Positions 51,297 to 63,819 of a stretch of 64,000 bases of DNA are shown here, one piece after another. The DNA comes from Trichoplax adhaerens (Eukaryota > Placozoa > Uniplacotomia > Trichoplacea > Trichoplacidae). Both the position numbers and the translations under genes were made by a program. Numbering within the stretch: the stretch's first letter is position 1; every line of letters starts with the position of its first letter. The notes below the pieces were generated by a model. It made no database searches, was not told the origin of the DNA, and saw only the letters and a program-made list of their open reading frames with translations. Location: the NCBI RefSeq assembly GCF_000150275.1, contig NW_002060948.1, forward strand, positions 3,114,512-3,178,511. The letters run 5' to 3'.

Positions 51297-52827
51297 GATG
51301 ATGGAAAAACAGATTTAATTCGTCCTTATGTTAATGATGCAATGGATAGGTCCTCAGTCAATTACAGTACTAAAATATCAGAAGATAGACATCTATCTTG
51401 ATAAATGTCCTTAGCTCAACTTTTAAATCCAAACTGCAGTACTGTAAAATACAAATAATGACAATTACTCGAATACTCTAACTATGACACTACAGTACTA
51501 TTAACAGTAATAGTGAACAATTCTACAGTATACACAATTGATGAAAAATTGTAACATTCAAGAAGAAGAAGAAATGTCCACACCCTCTATTGTTATGATA
51601 ACTTTTAATAATGACAATTGTGCAAGCCTATAGATCATAAAATGTTTCAATTACTAAAATAAATGAACTGAATAAAATTACAATAATAATTATATATACA
51701 ATTAGTACAAATGGTTAAAGTAAAAAAATATTGATACATTAACATATGCAGAAAGTTAGTTCAAGAATTGATATCAACATCAACTGGGCCATCCAGTATA
51801 AAGAGAGTTACTATTCTTTATCGAAGCGGATCGATTTGATTTTATAAAATAGAAAACATCTACAAAACAATCTTAATCGAGTGCAATAACTAAAATTTGA
51901 TGATATTCGAGGTAATAAAAATTAAATGTAGAACATGACATATACATATAGTAGAACTTTACATAAAAATGTTCTAGGTATGATTACATTAAAACAACAG
52001 TTAACCGAACGTGATAGAGATCAAAAATGATGATTGCACAATATCATTTTAGCTCAATATATTATTACATATAGATTCCATTACAGTGATTTCTACTACT
52101 TTGATTATCGATTTCGACGGAATACTTTTATAAAAAAATGCACTTTACACTTCATATACATATATATATATAAATAATATGTAAGGCCATGAAAACGTTA
52201 TAGACAACTGTTATATCATGTATTTTTAATACGGTTAAAAACACTTCTAATTAAATTGATTATTAATAAACAGTTATAATTTACCGGTAGGAACTGCTTG
52301 TCATAGGATTATCAACTTTAGGTTATAAATGTGTAATACAAAATATATATTTATAAATTTCATCTATAAATAATTTATCATAATGTAAATGGATATTTGA
52401 TACATTTTATATTATGCTGTATTTTGATATTAACAATCAAGCAAATAGGATTACATGATAAATACAGAAAATGAATGTGAGAACCATTACACCATCAATA
52501 TTAAACTGTCTTATAAACAGTAAGGTATTACAAATTAAATTCTACTTTTGCTATCAAGATAACTTGTTACAATCGTTATACCTTTGTGCCAACGAATCAT
52601 CCAGGTAGTACTATATTATCAATATTTTCTATACATATCGATCGATATAACCTCGTACTGTAGTTACTAATACTACCAGCGATTAGGACCATACCATAGT
52701 ATACCATGCCAGCCTACAGCATCGATGCCGTATGCATATGAATTGTAAAGGAACTTTTTCGGTTCCAGATTGCTATGTTCACAGTACTTTGACGTGAATA
52801 AATGTATTATTAACGTAACATCACGAT
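51297..52827. other. Intergenic space upstream of espin-like, downstream of NEURL4
   Basis: It should carry the espin-like promoter. Single copies of CAGTACTGTA-type words occur near 51363, 51436 and 51488, but no dense cluster. The remainder is AT-rich, with a TA run near 52160. No gene is seen. Confidence 0.5.
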
Positions 52828-55800
52828 CTATTCACTGCTGCTCTCCAATTTGATTAACAGGGCGGATAGAATCATATTTCGTGGTGAATGTTTAAAAGTT
52901 AACATGGAACACTGATCGCCTGTTCCTTCGATGTCAGCTATAGTAGTCGCGTCAGGCTTGATATAAACTTCAAAGGCAACAGAGACTAAACCAAATACTT
53001 CGTGCCTGCAACGATATAATTATCAACTTTATAATTATTGGAATAAATTATCTTGCAGAATTTTTATCCAAATATAAATTTCGTAAAGATTAACTACTAA
53101 TTCTGTTACAACGTCTATTACCTAAACTGTGATATTTCAACATGTTCTTGAATGTGACAAATATTAGTTGATACAGAAATATCCCTGTCATAATCATCTT
53201 CATTGCCTGTAGAGCAAAAGATAATAATAACTACATCAGCTCAAATTATTCTGTTTGGATCATTCCTTTTTTCTAAAATAGTGTACAGTATAACGTTCTT
53301 GTACTAGATAATTCAAAATGGTAATCTCACCAGTCGCCAGTATTCTGTTATCTAAAATTTGTCTAACATTCCCTACAGTAGATGGATAATATCCAATGTA
53401 CCATTCATTAAGATTTACGTTATCTATTAGCTTGGGTGGCAACCTAAAAATGGTCGAAGTCGAATAATTATATGTTGCTATAAAATTTAAACAAATTTTT
53501 TCCCTTTTCCTCACAATATTATAAAAATTTATATACTGTGTACAGTAATTGCATGGCTAACCTTAGGGTGAATCTGCACCAACATTTCGGGGGGTATGTC
53601 TTTAGGGGAGGGTTGCCCCGATAAAAATATTTACAAGTTGAGTTTCGCTTATCGCAACATGATATACAAAAACAGTTAATGCTATCGTCACTATCGACAA
53701 AGTATGCTTGTGGCAAACCAAGAGAACTTCGAAATTTGCAAATCGTATCCATATAATCACACGAATGTCTTTCTTTAACAACGTTGTCATCTAAACCAGC
53801 AAGTAAAATAAAGATAGTACAAGAAGTGAGAGAGGATTTTAAAATTATTGAAATTACAGAATATTTATTTAATTTTGTGATGCTTTACTTATAGTTTCTA
53901 CTAAATCATTCTGGCCAACATCATTTAAAGGCTTAGAATTGAAATTATCGGGTAATATTGTAACTTGCTTGCATTTCCCGTAAAGATCCACTAATGCATA
54001 CCTACGTAATCAGGATGTAAAATACTTATAAATTTATAACTTATCTAATACGGAATAGAATTAATCTATTAATCATGTTAATGAATGCATAGATAGGAAG
54101 ACCACCGTTTTTATACTGTTCATACCACTAACCGAATAGGCGGCATATTTTCTGCTGCAACACCCTGATCAACGCCGTTGATATAAAGATGGAGGCAATG
54201 CTGCTCATCACATATTATGCCAATAACATCAGTTACAGTGTACTCCTTAAGATCTGTACAGTAATGGTCCACAGTCCGGACAGAGTTACGATAAACCGAA
54301 CAATCACTGATAACCCATGTTGCTAATTTTACGTTAACAGCCGTAGAAATATTATCAAATTGCTTAGGAGATAAACCCGTAACACCAATAGCTATGGCTC
54401 CAGACCAATGCTCATCAATGGTATCTATTTTTACCTAATTTAAACACATTGTAATAAAGAACTTTAATCAAATTAAGTAATACGCAACGAATCTGATAGC
54501 TACATGTATCTACGTAGAGAATTTCGTAGTAAAAACAGTGCGTTAATTACTTGAAATAATTTATTATCGAGTAAAGGATCTTGACTGACAACAACAGCAT
54601 GATCGTAGCCACGACATCTTTCTGCCGTCTGCCCATCATTCTTGATAATAATGTTTTTCGCACAGTCATAATAAAACGTCATTCCACTAATAAAATATGA
54701 AAACCTTGATGTAAGTATTTCCTACGTAGTATAATTCACTCTATTTCAGTTTAAAATAAGCGTACCTCTTGTGTCTGTCTGTAGTAATTAAAGATGAGTT
54801 TGAACTGTCACTGTCACTAAAATTTCCAGCGTAAGATTCATCAGCTTCATATATGATTTGACTATCTCCGTTCTCCTAGTGAGATATTGCTTATTAGGCA
54901 TCTTATAGAGTAATAAATGGACCAGATACAAGAAAATGGACAAATAATCTTATCGGTTCCGACTTACACTTTGACCTTCAGAACCGTCAGCAGTTGCGAC
55001 CGAATGATTTGATGGTGTCATTGAAATCAGGTCATGAGCTAATTCACGAGCTATTTCATCCACAGCGGCTACAATATATTCAATAGATATAATTTTAAAT
55101 ATATACTGATTAAATCTTGGTACTGATTGGCATGACGATACTGTTATTTGATCAAAATAATGTAGCAAAGTACTGTAAATATTAATATCAATCCATATTA
55201 ATCCTTCATAGTTAAATGTTATGTTGCTATTACCCAATAACTTACCTTCAATATACGAAGACAAGCGGGATTCTGTTCTTAAGGCATCTGCTTGACTAGC
55301 GTTACTGCTAACAATAGAAATAGTTTTCGCTTTCCCATATAAATCAACCACAGCAAAGACATTTGCGCATGCTGTTGAAGCCGTTATACCCATATCTGTT
55401 CCATTCAGGAAAAAATGTAAAGACAAATTCCGCTTTCTCATGACACCTAGACGATCTCCAAGCTAATGAAGTTCGAATATATATGAGCAGTTATAAATAT
55501 ATTCAAGATATTACTAATTTTATATTAAAACGTAAGATGCACGTTCATAACAATTAAACAGTAATCTGCTTACATTAAGACGATCCAACGACGGAATATA
55601 TCTTTCTTCTACAAGCTTTCCATTACTGATAATGCCTTTCGCAGTAATCATCCATGTATCATTCTGAAGCTCCGTAGCAGAAGGTGGTAAAGTCGACAAA
55701 GATGGAATGCAGGATGTTACACCAATTTCGATCGACCCCGACCATTGAGATGCAATCTCGTCAATTCTTATCTAAATAAATATTATAATAAAATGATACA

Positions 55801-58800
55801 GGAACACAATTAATATGATAATAACTAATTAGAGCAAGCACGAGGTAGCTAAAGTTGACAGTAAAAATTTAGACTTATACCTCAAACATTTCATCATTTT
55901 CCAATTTTGATTTACTAAACAATATACCATGGTTGAAACTACGAGATCGAACTGCGGAACAGTCTTGATTGAATAACGTAATATTTTTACCAAATAATTC
56001 TCTGAAAGAATGCTTGATTGAGTTATTGGATGAATCTATAGGCATAAAATTAAATACTAGTCAAAATATATCAGAAACGTAGCACGTTACGGTTATATAT
56101 ATGTAAATTCTATCATAGGCATACTGTAGTATAATAAGTACTGACCACGGTAGTTTGCCGATGCTTCTTCTCTATCAGATATTATATTTTGATTATGATC
56201 ATTGCCAACATTACATTGAGTAGAAGGTCTTGTATCCCCATTAGTACAAACAATACTATTATTGCATATCGATACTTGAGCACATTGACCGTATAAATCT
56301 ATAACTCCATAAACGCCTATATATAGAATCAAGATAAAAACAATAACGTTAGGGAATACAGAAAAAATAATAGATATTTAGCATGAGGTCAAGCAATGCT
56401 TGCCTTCAGGCACTGAAGATGCAGCAATTCCTTTATCTTCACCATCCAAGTAAAAGTGGAGTGTCCCATCAGAAAAACGAACAACCCCTACGATACTACC
56501 TATCTTAACCTTGTCCAAGTCACAAGGGTAATCGCTAGAAATAGTGGAGCCATTCTGCATAACTGATGCACCAGACAACATCCATGTCGAATAATCGACA
56601 TCGGTCATTGTATCAGGAAATTTTAATTCTGTAGGTTTGACCAGCGTAGCTCCTATTTAAATAAAGAATCGACAAAATTTTTGAGCCAGCAAATTATTTA
56701 GATGACATAATTAATCAGTTAACTTTTCATACCAATTTCAATTGAACCGGACCATCGATCAATCATTTTTTCTATGGCTACTTCGAATAGTTCATTATTA
56801 CGTAATGGGCGATCAGTTAAAACTACAGCATTATTAAATTCATTAAGCGCATATGGGCGACTAGCTGTTAATCCATCGCCAGATATCACCACATTATAGC
56901 CATGTAAGTTATGAAAATTTATCTTATTGATTGAAGACTGCCTATCTAGTGTTTGATGTATTACACTTAATCTTGCAGTACCTGGAGCGATATCACTATT
57001 CTCATCATCATTATCACTATCTGTACAAGTACTGCTGCTGTTGCTACTATTCAATTCCGAATCGTCATCGCTCGTACTACCAGTCATGTAGCTAGAGTTT
57101 GCACTCAAATTTGAACGTGATAAGCTTGAATCTCGACTAACGCTAAAAGCATCGTCGTAGTTTCTGCAATTAATAACACCGGAACGTCTCTGCCTGATAG
57201 ATTCACTCTTAGTAAGCGTTCGTTCTCGCAAAGGTACATCATCTACACTATCTATAATTATTCCATTAGGCAAGTATCAAAAAACAATATGAAATCAATA
57301 ATAGTTATATTTCTATGTTTATTCAATAAAATTTGTTATAATTCATTGTTGGTTTCAACGGATATTCAAATATGATTTTTAAACTTACCAACTATAGTTA
57401 CGGAAATTATACGTCCGGAAAGATTTATCAAAGGGTATACTGTCTGAGGGATATTTTCCGAGGCTACGCCTAGGTCGTGTCCATTGATATAAAAATGAAG
57501 TGTAGAATCTTCTAATATAGCCATTCCAATAACGTCTCCAACCTATGCATAAACGTTACTTTATTAGTTTAAGCGTTAATAATTAGGCCAACAGTTGTAT
57601 TACGTATCGCTTATACTGTATCATGATTTTAACACAAAGGCCCTTACTCCTTTCATAACCACTATACTGCTATCTATCTTAGAGCAATCAAAAAGTTAAT
57701 ATAACACAGAACCAATCAAGTATTTTCTTGTTTATTTCTTACACTAAGACAATCCATATCAATATGGCCATAATTGGTCATAACAGTCTGGCAATTATAA
57801 GTTATGTTACTTTCGGAAAAAACCCAACAAAACTTGAGACTTTTTAGTGACGTTGGTAGCTTTTCTATCGCTGGAGGAGTGGCAATTAAACCCAATTCAA
57901 TCGATCCCGACCAGCAAATGTCAATCTCGTTTAATCTGACTTGAAATATCTCATTGATCATAATTGGTCTACTACCAATCGTGCAAACACTATTGGTTAT
58001 CTTTGCAGACCTAAGTTGATAATACGAATAAATATCATATGTGAGGTTAATTAACATTGGCTATATTTGTAATATGATGACTCTATGTAAGTTCTATTGC
58101 ATTAATAAAGCATATTCCAAACGACACTCTTATTAATGGCGCATAGATATTGCATGTCTCTGATGGCATAAAACCGATCTAAACTCTTTTAATCTCATCT
58201 CTTAAGGCCTAGACCCTAGAGTGCTCCAACAATGTTATAACTATTGTCATTTCAATTGATATCTACTTAGTGGTACTGGTCAATATTGATAAGGCGTTGT
58301 GATAAGTAATTACTAAATTACAACAAATTGTAGCTAATTGATGGCAATGTCACTACTCTAATATCAGTGACAGTGGTGTTGAACAATACTTTAATTTATT
58401 GTGATGGAAATATTGTACAGTAAGGTATCATTTAACGGATTCAACCTCTTAGCAATGTTGGTAAAGTATAGTTAACGAAGGTAATAGTAAAATAATGAGA
58501 CTTTTTCAATGTATCACTACCATTTTTTTGTATACTGAAAGCTTGAAGTTATATCAAAATCATCCAAGAGTATTTACGTACTGCCATACAAGATCGGTAG
58601 TAATGTCTGCAAGTAATTTATAATATTGAGGTAAGCATATTCTTCTTAATATAGATATTATATTAATTACGTATAGTTATGTCGGATAGGAGTTGATATA
58701 ATGTAGTGAAATATTGTATTACTTGCAACGTGTAGCTGTTCGGCAATCTATTGATACAATTACTTGAGGGCTGCATTGAGACTGGAATATCAAATCTTCA

Positions 58801-60636
58801 TTGTCTCGGCTATCATAATATTCTTGTCCTGCTAGAGGAAGTCAAAAGTACTTTAAAAAAGGTGATAAAATCTCCAATATCCATTATTGTAGAGTCACTT
58901 ATTCAATCAACTTCATTAAAGCTCATTCTATTATTCAATAGTTAGTAATGAATCAAAATATTATAATATCTATCTACATTACTACCGTAGTTTTCTTTTA
59001 CCCTTAATCTACTGTTTGATTCATGAATCGTCCAAGAATATATTTTATTTGTGTTATATAGTAATTGATCCTACATAGATGACACAACTACTATCTAAAG
59101 AGTACCAGTAATGGTCCTATCTTGTTGTATCTCCGATACTATTGACTTCTATGATCCTATTTTGAAGGGCAATTGACTGTAATTACTATTATTAATAATA
59201 TCTATCATTGCTATATTCAGCACGGATAGTTGGATATTCTACCTACTAGGTGATTGTATCTGTATAACAAAAGTAAAAGATGGCTATTTTTATGTAATGA
59301 ACAGTAAATAAAGTGCAAAAGATCCATAATAATATGGTACTGCGATCGATTAGGATAGCTATTGCTGAGATTAATCGAATAGAGTAAATTCGAAAAAAAT
59401 GAATCTTTCAATTTACTAGGTTATCTTTTAAGTATTTTAGACTTACTTGTTGTCATGGTAGGCAGTGCTATGGCATTATTGGATAGCTCTTGTGGAACGT
59501 AGCTTAGTTGATTCTCGTCTTGGCTAGATAACTTTTATCATACGATGAGAATACAACATTAACAAGACAGTGACCAAAGCCGACAGTAAAATGATGTCTT
59601 AAGATGGTATTTTTAGCCCCTATCTTGAACAGGAAGCTATGTGCGAAATTTAATTTTATGATAATGGAACAACCAACCTGTGTCTGTGGTCTATTGACTT
59701 TGTTTACGTCACCAGGAGTAGGAATTAATGGAGATTCTCCTATCATCATTGCAACAATAAATTAGCACTCCATTGAAAAATAACAATTTTCTGATAGCCC
59801 TCATTCAATCAATCAAGATGAAATTCAAGAATGGTATAAAATGATTGAAAAAGTTGACACATGAAGGAATGATGGATGATTTTTAGATAGGATAGACAAA
59901 CTAGATGGAATGAATAGGTTGTACGGTAACAAGACTGATGAGATACAGTTGATTGCCTTGTTTAAATAAGAATTGTAATTGATTGTTACAAGCAAGACCG
60001 ATGCCACTAGTCAGAGTGTTCTCGATACAGTAGCTTACCTATTGGATGATCGATAATCGTTACTTGAGCACAACGACCATAGACATCGACAACAGCGTAG
60101 ATATTTGCTGGTACATTGGTAGCAGCAACACCTTGATCGACACCATTCACGTAGAAGTGTAAATCGCCATAAGTAACATCCGCTTTGGATGAACAAGACG
60201 GATCAGATGACGATGATGATGACGACGTGGACAAGTCATTCTCTTGTGTTGTAATCCAACGAATACCGACACTATCGCCTTCATTTAAACTATTTAAATC
60301 TGTACCATAACTATCGATACAAACAATCTCATTTTTAAAGATGGAATTCTCATAATAAATCCATGCATCATTGGTAAATCCGACTGCACTCGTTGGAAGA
60401 TTGATTTCATCGGAGAAATTGCATACTACACCAATGGCTAAAGAACCAGACCATAAATTAATCTTGCGATCAATATGGACTTGAAAGAGTTGGCCATCAC
60501 TAATACATCGATCTGTAATCACTAAGCCATTATTAAATTCTGATTCCGCTTTATTGCGTCGAGCTGTTTTACTATTACAAGATAATTGTATTAAACAGCC
60601 ATGATGATTGGCAAAAGTCGCCATTGTTGAAGTCAT
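52828..60636 (-). CDS. NEURL4: Neuralized-like protein 4 (NEURL4), five NHR domains visible
   Basis: A large multi-exon gene. I see five neuralized homology repeats. NHR1 (60010-60636): FNNGLVITDR, LWSGSLAIGV, LHFYVNGVDQGVAA, YAVVDVYGRC. NHR2 (57400-58060): CWSGSIELGL, LHFYINGHDLGVA. NHR3 (56090-57240): FNNAVVLTDRPLRNNELFEV, RWSGSIEIG, LHFYLDGEDKGIAA, YGVIDLYGQC. NHR4 (55250-56005): QWSGSIEIGV, LHFFLNGTDMGITA, FAVVDLYGKA. NHR5 (53950-54690): HWSGAIAIGV, LHLYINGVDQGVAA, YALVDLYGKC. The C-terminal part has a Cys-rich segment (53519-53770: CDYMDTICKFRSSLGLPQAY, CFCISC, WCRFTLR), then NEWYIGYYPSTVGNVRQIL (near 53350-53440) and a final exon ending ILSALLIKLESSSE-stop, as in NEURL4. Vertebrate NEURL4 works with HERC2 and CP110 at centrosomes, and an ART-like C-terminal activity has been proposed. 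Start: Met at 60636 or 60624; frames further upstream run into repeats. A linker exon near 59690-59750 is probable. Confidence 0.92.
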
Positions 60637-60714
60637 TTGTAAATAGATAAATTGAATCTCATGGGCAAGTCCACGACCGAGTGAATACTGACTGAATAGA
60701 GAGGTCAGCTCTCC

Positions 60715-60775
60715 TGAACGGTACTGAACGGTACTGTACGGTACTGTACGGTACTGTACGGTACTGTACGGTATC
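60715..60775. repeat. GTACTGTACG decamer tandem array
   Basis: About six head-to-tail copies of GTACTGTACG; the first is GTACTGAACG and the last is truncated. It lies about 85 bases upstream of the NEURL4 start codon, and the frame through it is unlikely to be coding. Confidence 0.95.
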
Positions 60776-61430
60776 AAGCTCTAGGCTTCACTCCAGTGGT
60801 GTCAAGTCAGTAGTGCTTCGAAGTACAGTACACCACGGTCGTCACGACGTCAGCAAGCTCTACTGTAGGCTTCACTCCAGTGGTGTCAAGTCAGTAGTGT
60901 TTCGAAGTACAGTACACCACGGTCGTCACGACGTCAGCAAGCTCTACCGTAGGCTTCACTCCAGTGGTGTCAAGTCAGTAATGTTTCGAAGTATAGTACA
61001 CCACGGTCGTAGCGACGTCAGCAAGCTCTACGCTTCACTCCGGTGGTGTCAAATCAGTAGTATTTCGATTATAGATCATCACGGTTTGAACCGAACTCAG
61101 GTCTAGTTTCGAAGTATAGTACCGTACACCACGGTCGTAGCGACGTCAGCAAGCTCTACTGTCATGTAGGCTTCACTCCAGTGGTGTCAAGTCAGTAATG
61201 TTTGGAAGTACAGTATACCACGGTCGAAGCGACGTCAGCAAGCTCTACGCTTCACTCCAGTGGTGTCAAGTCAGTACAGTAGTGTTTCGATTATAGATCA
61301 TCACGGTTTGAACCGAACCGAACCGAACTCAGGTCTAGTTTCGAAGTACAGTACACCACGGTCGTAGCGGCGTCAGAAAGCTCTACGCTTCACTCCAGTG
61401 GTGTCAAGTCAGTAGTGTTTCCAAGTACAC
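60776..61430. repeat. Minisatellite, seven copies, about 84 bp unit with longer variants
   Basis: Unit starts (AAGCTCTA) fall at 60776, 60855, 60939, 61023, 61151, 61239 and 61379, giving steps of about 79, 84, 84, 128, 88 and 140. Core blocks are GCTTCACTCCAGTGGTGTCA, AGTCAGTAGTGTTTCGAAGT and CACCACGGTCGTCACGACGT. The two long units carry an insert containing ATTATAGATCATCACGGTTT and CCGAACTCAGGTCTAG, extended in the last by a CCGAA duplication. Confidence 0.95.
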
Positions 61431-61489
61431 AATAAGCAGTTAACATGGATATTTTTCCTGTTAAACACTGTTGAAAGAAATTTTATAGT

Positions 61490-61765
61490 ACTACAGTAGA
61501 CTGTGCTGTACACTATACAGAACAAGTGTGACTTCTGACATTCAGCTTAGCCAATGATTTTTACCATAAAGAAGGAAGGAAAAGGAAAACTTTCGAATTT
61601 GCCTTACACTGTGTATTGTACTGTATCGTACAGTACTGCACGCTATACAGTATTGTACCAGAGCGTACAGACCGGGGACTTCCAAGAATAAAGTACCGAG
61701 AGTAAGAGTACTAAGTACTGTGGTGCAGTACTTACTGTACACTGTACACTGTACACTATACGAGA
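61490..61765. repeat. GTAC-core palindromic repeat cluster
   Basis: Words such as GTACTGTATCGTACAGTACT (61618-61637) and TACTGTACACTGTACACTGT (61733-61752) cluster here, just beyond the minisatellite. They belong to the same word family as the clusters at the other divergent promoters. Confidence 0.85.
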
Positions 61766-62556
61766 TAGTATGATAGCAACCGGTATTATGGCTACACATC
61801 ATGCATAAAATAGTGACATCATTTTTCAAAACATTCCATACTCAGTCAGTGATTTCTCATAAGAAAATGAACTTCCAAATGTAATGTTATTGATTGATGA
61901 AATAATTTTGCGAGAGAAACTTTCTTTATCCAGGACCTACTGCAGTGTGTATTCTTGTAAGAAGTCCTCCGACTGTACACAATAACAAAATCTGTCTGAA
62001 ATTTTTTTTTACCGCCTCAGGTAGTGATTGGTGATGAATTAATTGACTAATTAAATTTGTGTATGACAGTATAGTTGTTTCAATTTTAAGCAATAAAAAT
62101 AAATAAATACAAGAACAGACTGTGTGATTTAAGGCATTCTGAACATATTGACCACATTTTTTAGTTTACAGGTCACGTACAAGATCTGACATGGTGCGCT
62201 AGTACACAACATGGAGCCTATGATCAAGGGGGAAAACCTCATAAGGTCTCGAGTGTACACTTGCACCGTCAGACCATTCAATCTATTAAGTTGACAGAGT
62301 TGTATTAACCGTAAAGAAATGAAAATGTTGTACTCCTGTGTGTACACTAAGCAAAGTAGGTTGTGTGGTATTAGTAAAACGTTGAATGTTTTCATCAGAC
62401 TTTGTCTAATTTATGTACACTGTTGTGCAGAAAAACAGTAGCAAAACAATTCTACAACTCTTTATCTTTCAAGTACGTCAGTTAAATGAGCACATTATCG
62501 TAAGCCGTGAGTAAAGCGACGGGAGTTTGCACTAGTATAGTCTATTCAAACGGATG

Positions 62557-62754
62557 NNNNNNNNNNNNNNNNNNNNNNNNNNNNNNNNNNNNNNNNNNNN
62601 NNNNNNNNNNNNNNNNNNNNNNNNNNNNNNNNNNNNNNNNNNNNNNNNNNNNNNNNNNNNNNNNNNNNNNNNNNNNNNNNNNNNNNNNNNNNNNNNNNNN
62701 NNNNNNNNNNNNNNNNNNNNNNNNNNNNNNNNNNNNNNNNNNNNNNNNNNNNNN
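62557..62754. other. Assembly gap (198 N)
   Basis: Undetermined bases followed at once by a long G run (62757-62769). The homopolymer probably caused the gap. Confidence 0.99.
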
Positions 62755-63699
62755 GTGGGGGGGGGGGGGACTTTAATATAGAAAATAAACGAGATGTACT
62801 GTAAATTAATAGTTACTTGTTTCCGTAAAAGAGCAGTGAATCAATCTTGTTGTAGGAGTTAACTAGCACTAAAATAATAAATTCAAAATTTTTGCATACT
62901 GCATGCAATAGGACATCCATAAAATACTCCATCATTTCTGTAGTGACTACATCTGCTGGAAGTCGTAAGCTTAATTTGAACTTGAAATTACAAGTAATAC
63001 AATATTCAACATAGAACGGGATAAATAGATTACAGGAAATACCTTAATACTGTACAGTGTGACTAAACTCTAGATAACATTGCACATATTACGTGAATAC
63101 TTTGATGTTAAAGAACACATGTCGGTCGCTTCCTCTGGCACATACTAGGCCTTCCGAATATAGTATTGTCAGTATTGCGCTCACCATTATATTGCGATAT
63201 ATAATATTTACATCACCGAATAAGATGTGCAGGTCTTGTTGTCTTACTGATCCTCTAAACAGCGTCTATAATAAAATTGTTTACCCATTATCCCTGCCGG
63301 AATACGGTTTCTGCCAGTGTCTTGAAGATATAACTCAATCTTATGACAATGTAGGAACAACATAACTTTATTTCTTATGCTTACAAATACCTTAATACGC
63401 GTATAGCATAATCTTAACTGGGATAAAGATTAGCTTATGTAGGATTTTAAATCTTAAATCCAATATCAGTTTTCATAATCATAAAAGCAATGAGCTTTAT
63501 TTATAAAAAATCTTTATTAGTAAATTCGCGTGGTTGGCGAATACTTGATTTATTTCATTAAATTATCATCAATTTTGAATTATCTGAGTCTAAAAAAATG
63601 AAATCATTTATTCAATTAAAATTTCTGGATAGTTACTTCCAAATAACCTACTCAGCAACCAGCTAACGCTATAATCACCCAATAAAAGATGATCTTCGG

Positions 63700-63819
63700 C
63701 TACAACGATGATTTCACCGAACCCTGACGCTGTTGTTGAAGGGCATCATACATGGCGGCAGTGATAAGTTGGACATTTTCTTTGGTGCAATTATATCCCA
63801 TAAGTCCAATCCTCCAAAC
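63700..63819 (-). CDS. AGXT: Alanine-glyoxylate/serine-pyruvate aminotransferase, last exon only
   Basis: The last exon of a gene that continues to the right on the minus strand. After a CAG acceptor it reads VWRIGLMGYNCTKENVQLIT, then AAMYDALQQQRQGSVKSSL and a stop at 63700-63702. The block (K)VWRIGL(L/M)G.N.T.ENV is the conserved C-terminal strand-helix of class V aminotransferases of the AGXT group, which convert glyoxylate plus alanine to glycine plus pyruvate with PLP. The PLP lysine and the active-site exons are outside the window. The C-terminal tripeptide SSL is only loosely like a peroxisomal SKL signal, so location is open. The sequence from 63820 to the window end looks like intron. 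Confidence 0.85.
   Translation of the reverse strand, partial: VWRIGLMGYNCTKENVQLITAAMYDALQQQRQGSVKSSL

Larger units (their letters stand above)
60637..63699. promoter_or_regulatory. Region between NEURL4 start and AGXT-like stop
   Basis: It contains the probable NEURL4 promoter, the decamer array, the minisatellite and a further GTAC cluster. Open frames at 62129-62395 (minus) and 63093-63365 (plus) show no recognisable family. No other gene can be supported, and one gap lies inside. Confidence 0.5.

Noticed and set aside
58751-58945. 64-codon plus-strand frame inside the long NEURL4 intron
   Set aside because: A plausible leucine-rich helix but no family recognised, no splice support and opposite strand to the host gene.
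60645-60777. Extension of NEURL4 upstream to a Met in the decamer array
   Set aside because: The added residues are translated decamers (YSTVQYRTVPYSTVQYR) and are absent from the family; a Met at 60636 or 60624 fits better.
60813-61106. 97-codon plus-strand frame with internal repeats
   Set aside because: It is the minisatellite read in frame because the 84-bp unit is a multiple of three; no sign of a real protein.
62507-62781. Open frames across the second gap
   Set aside because: They consist of undetermined bases.
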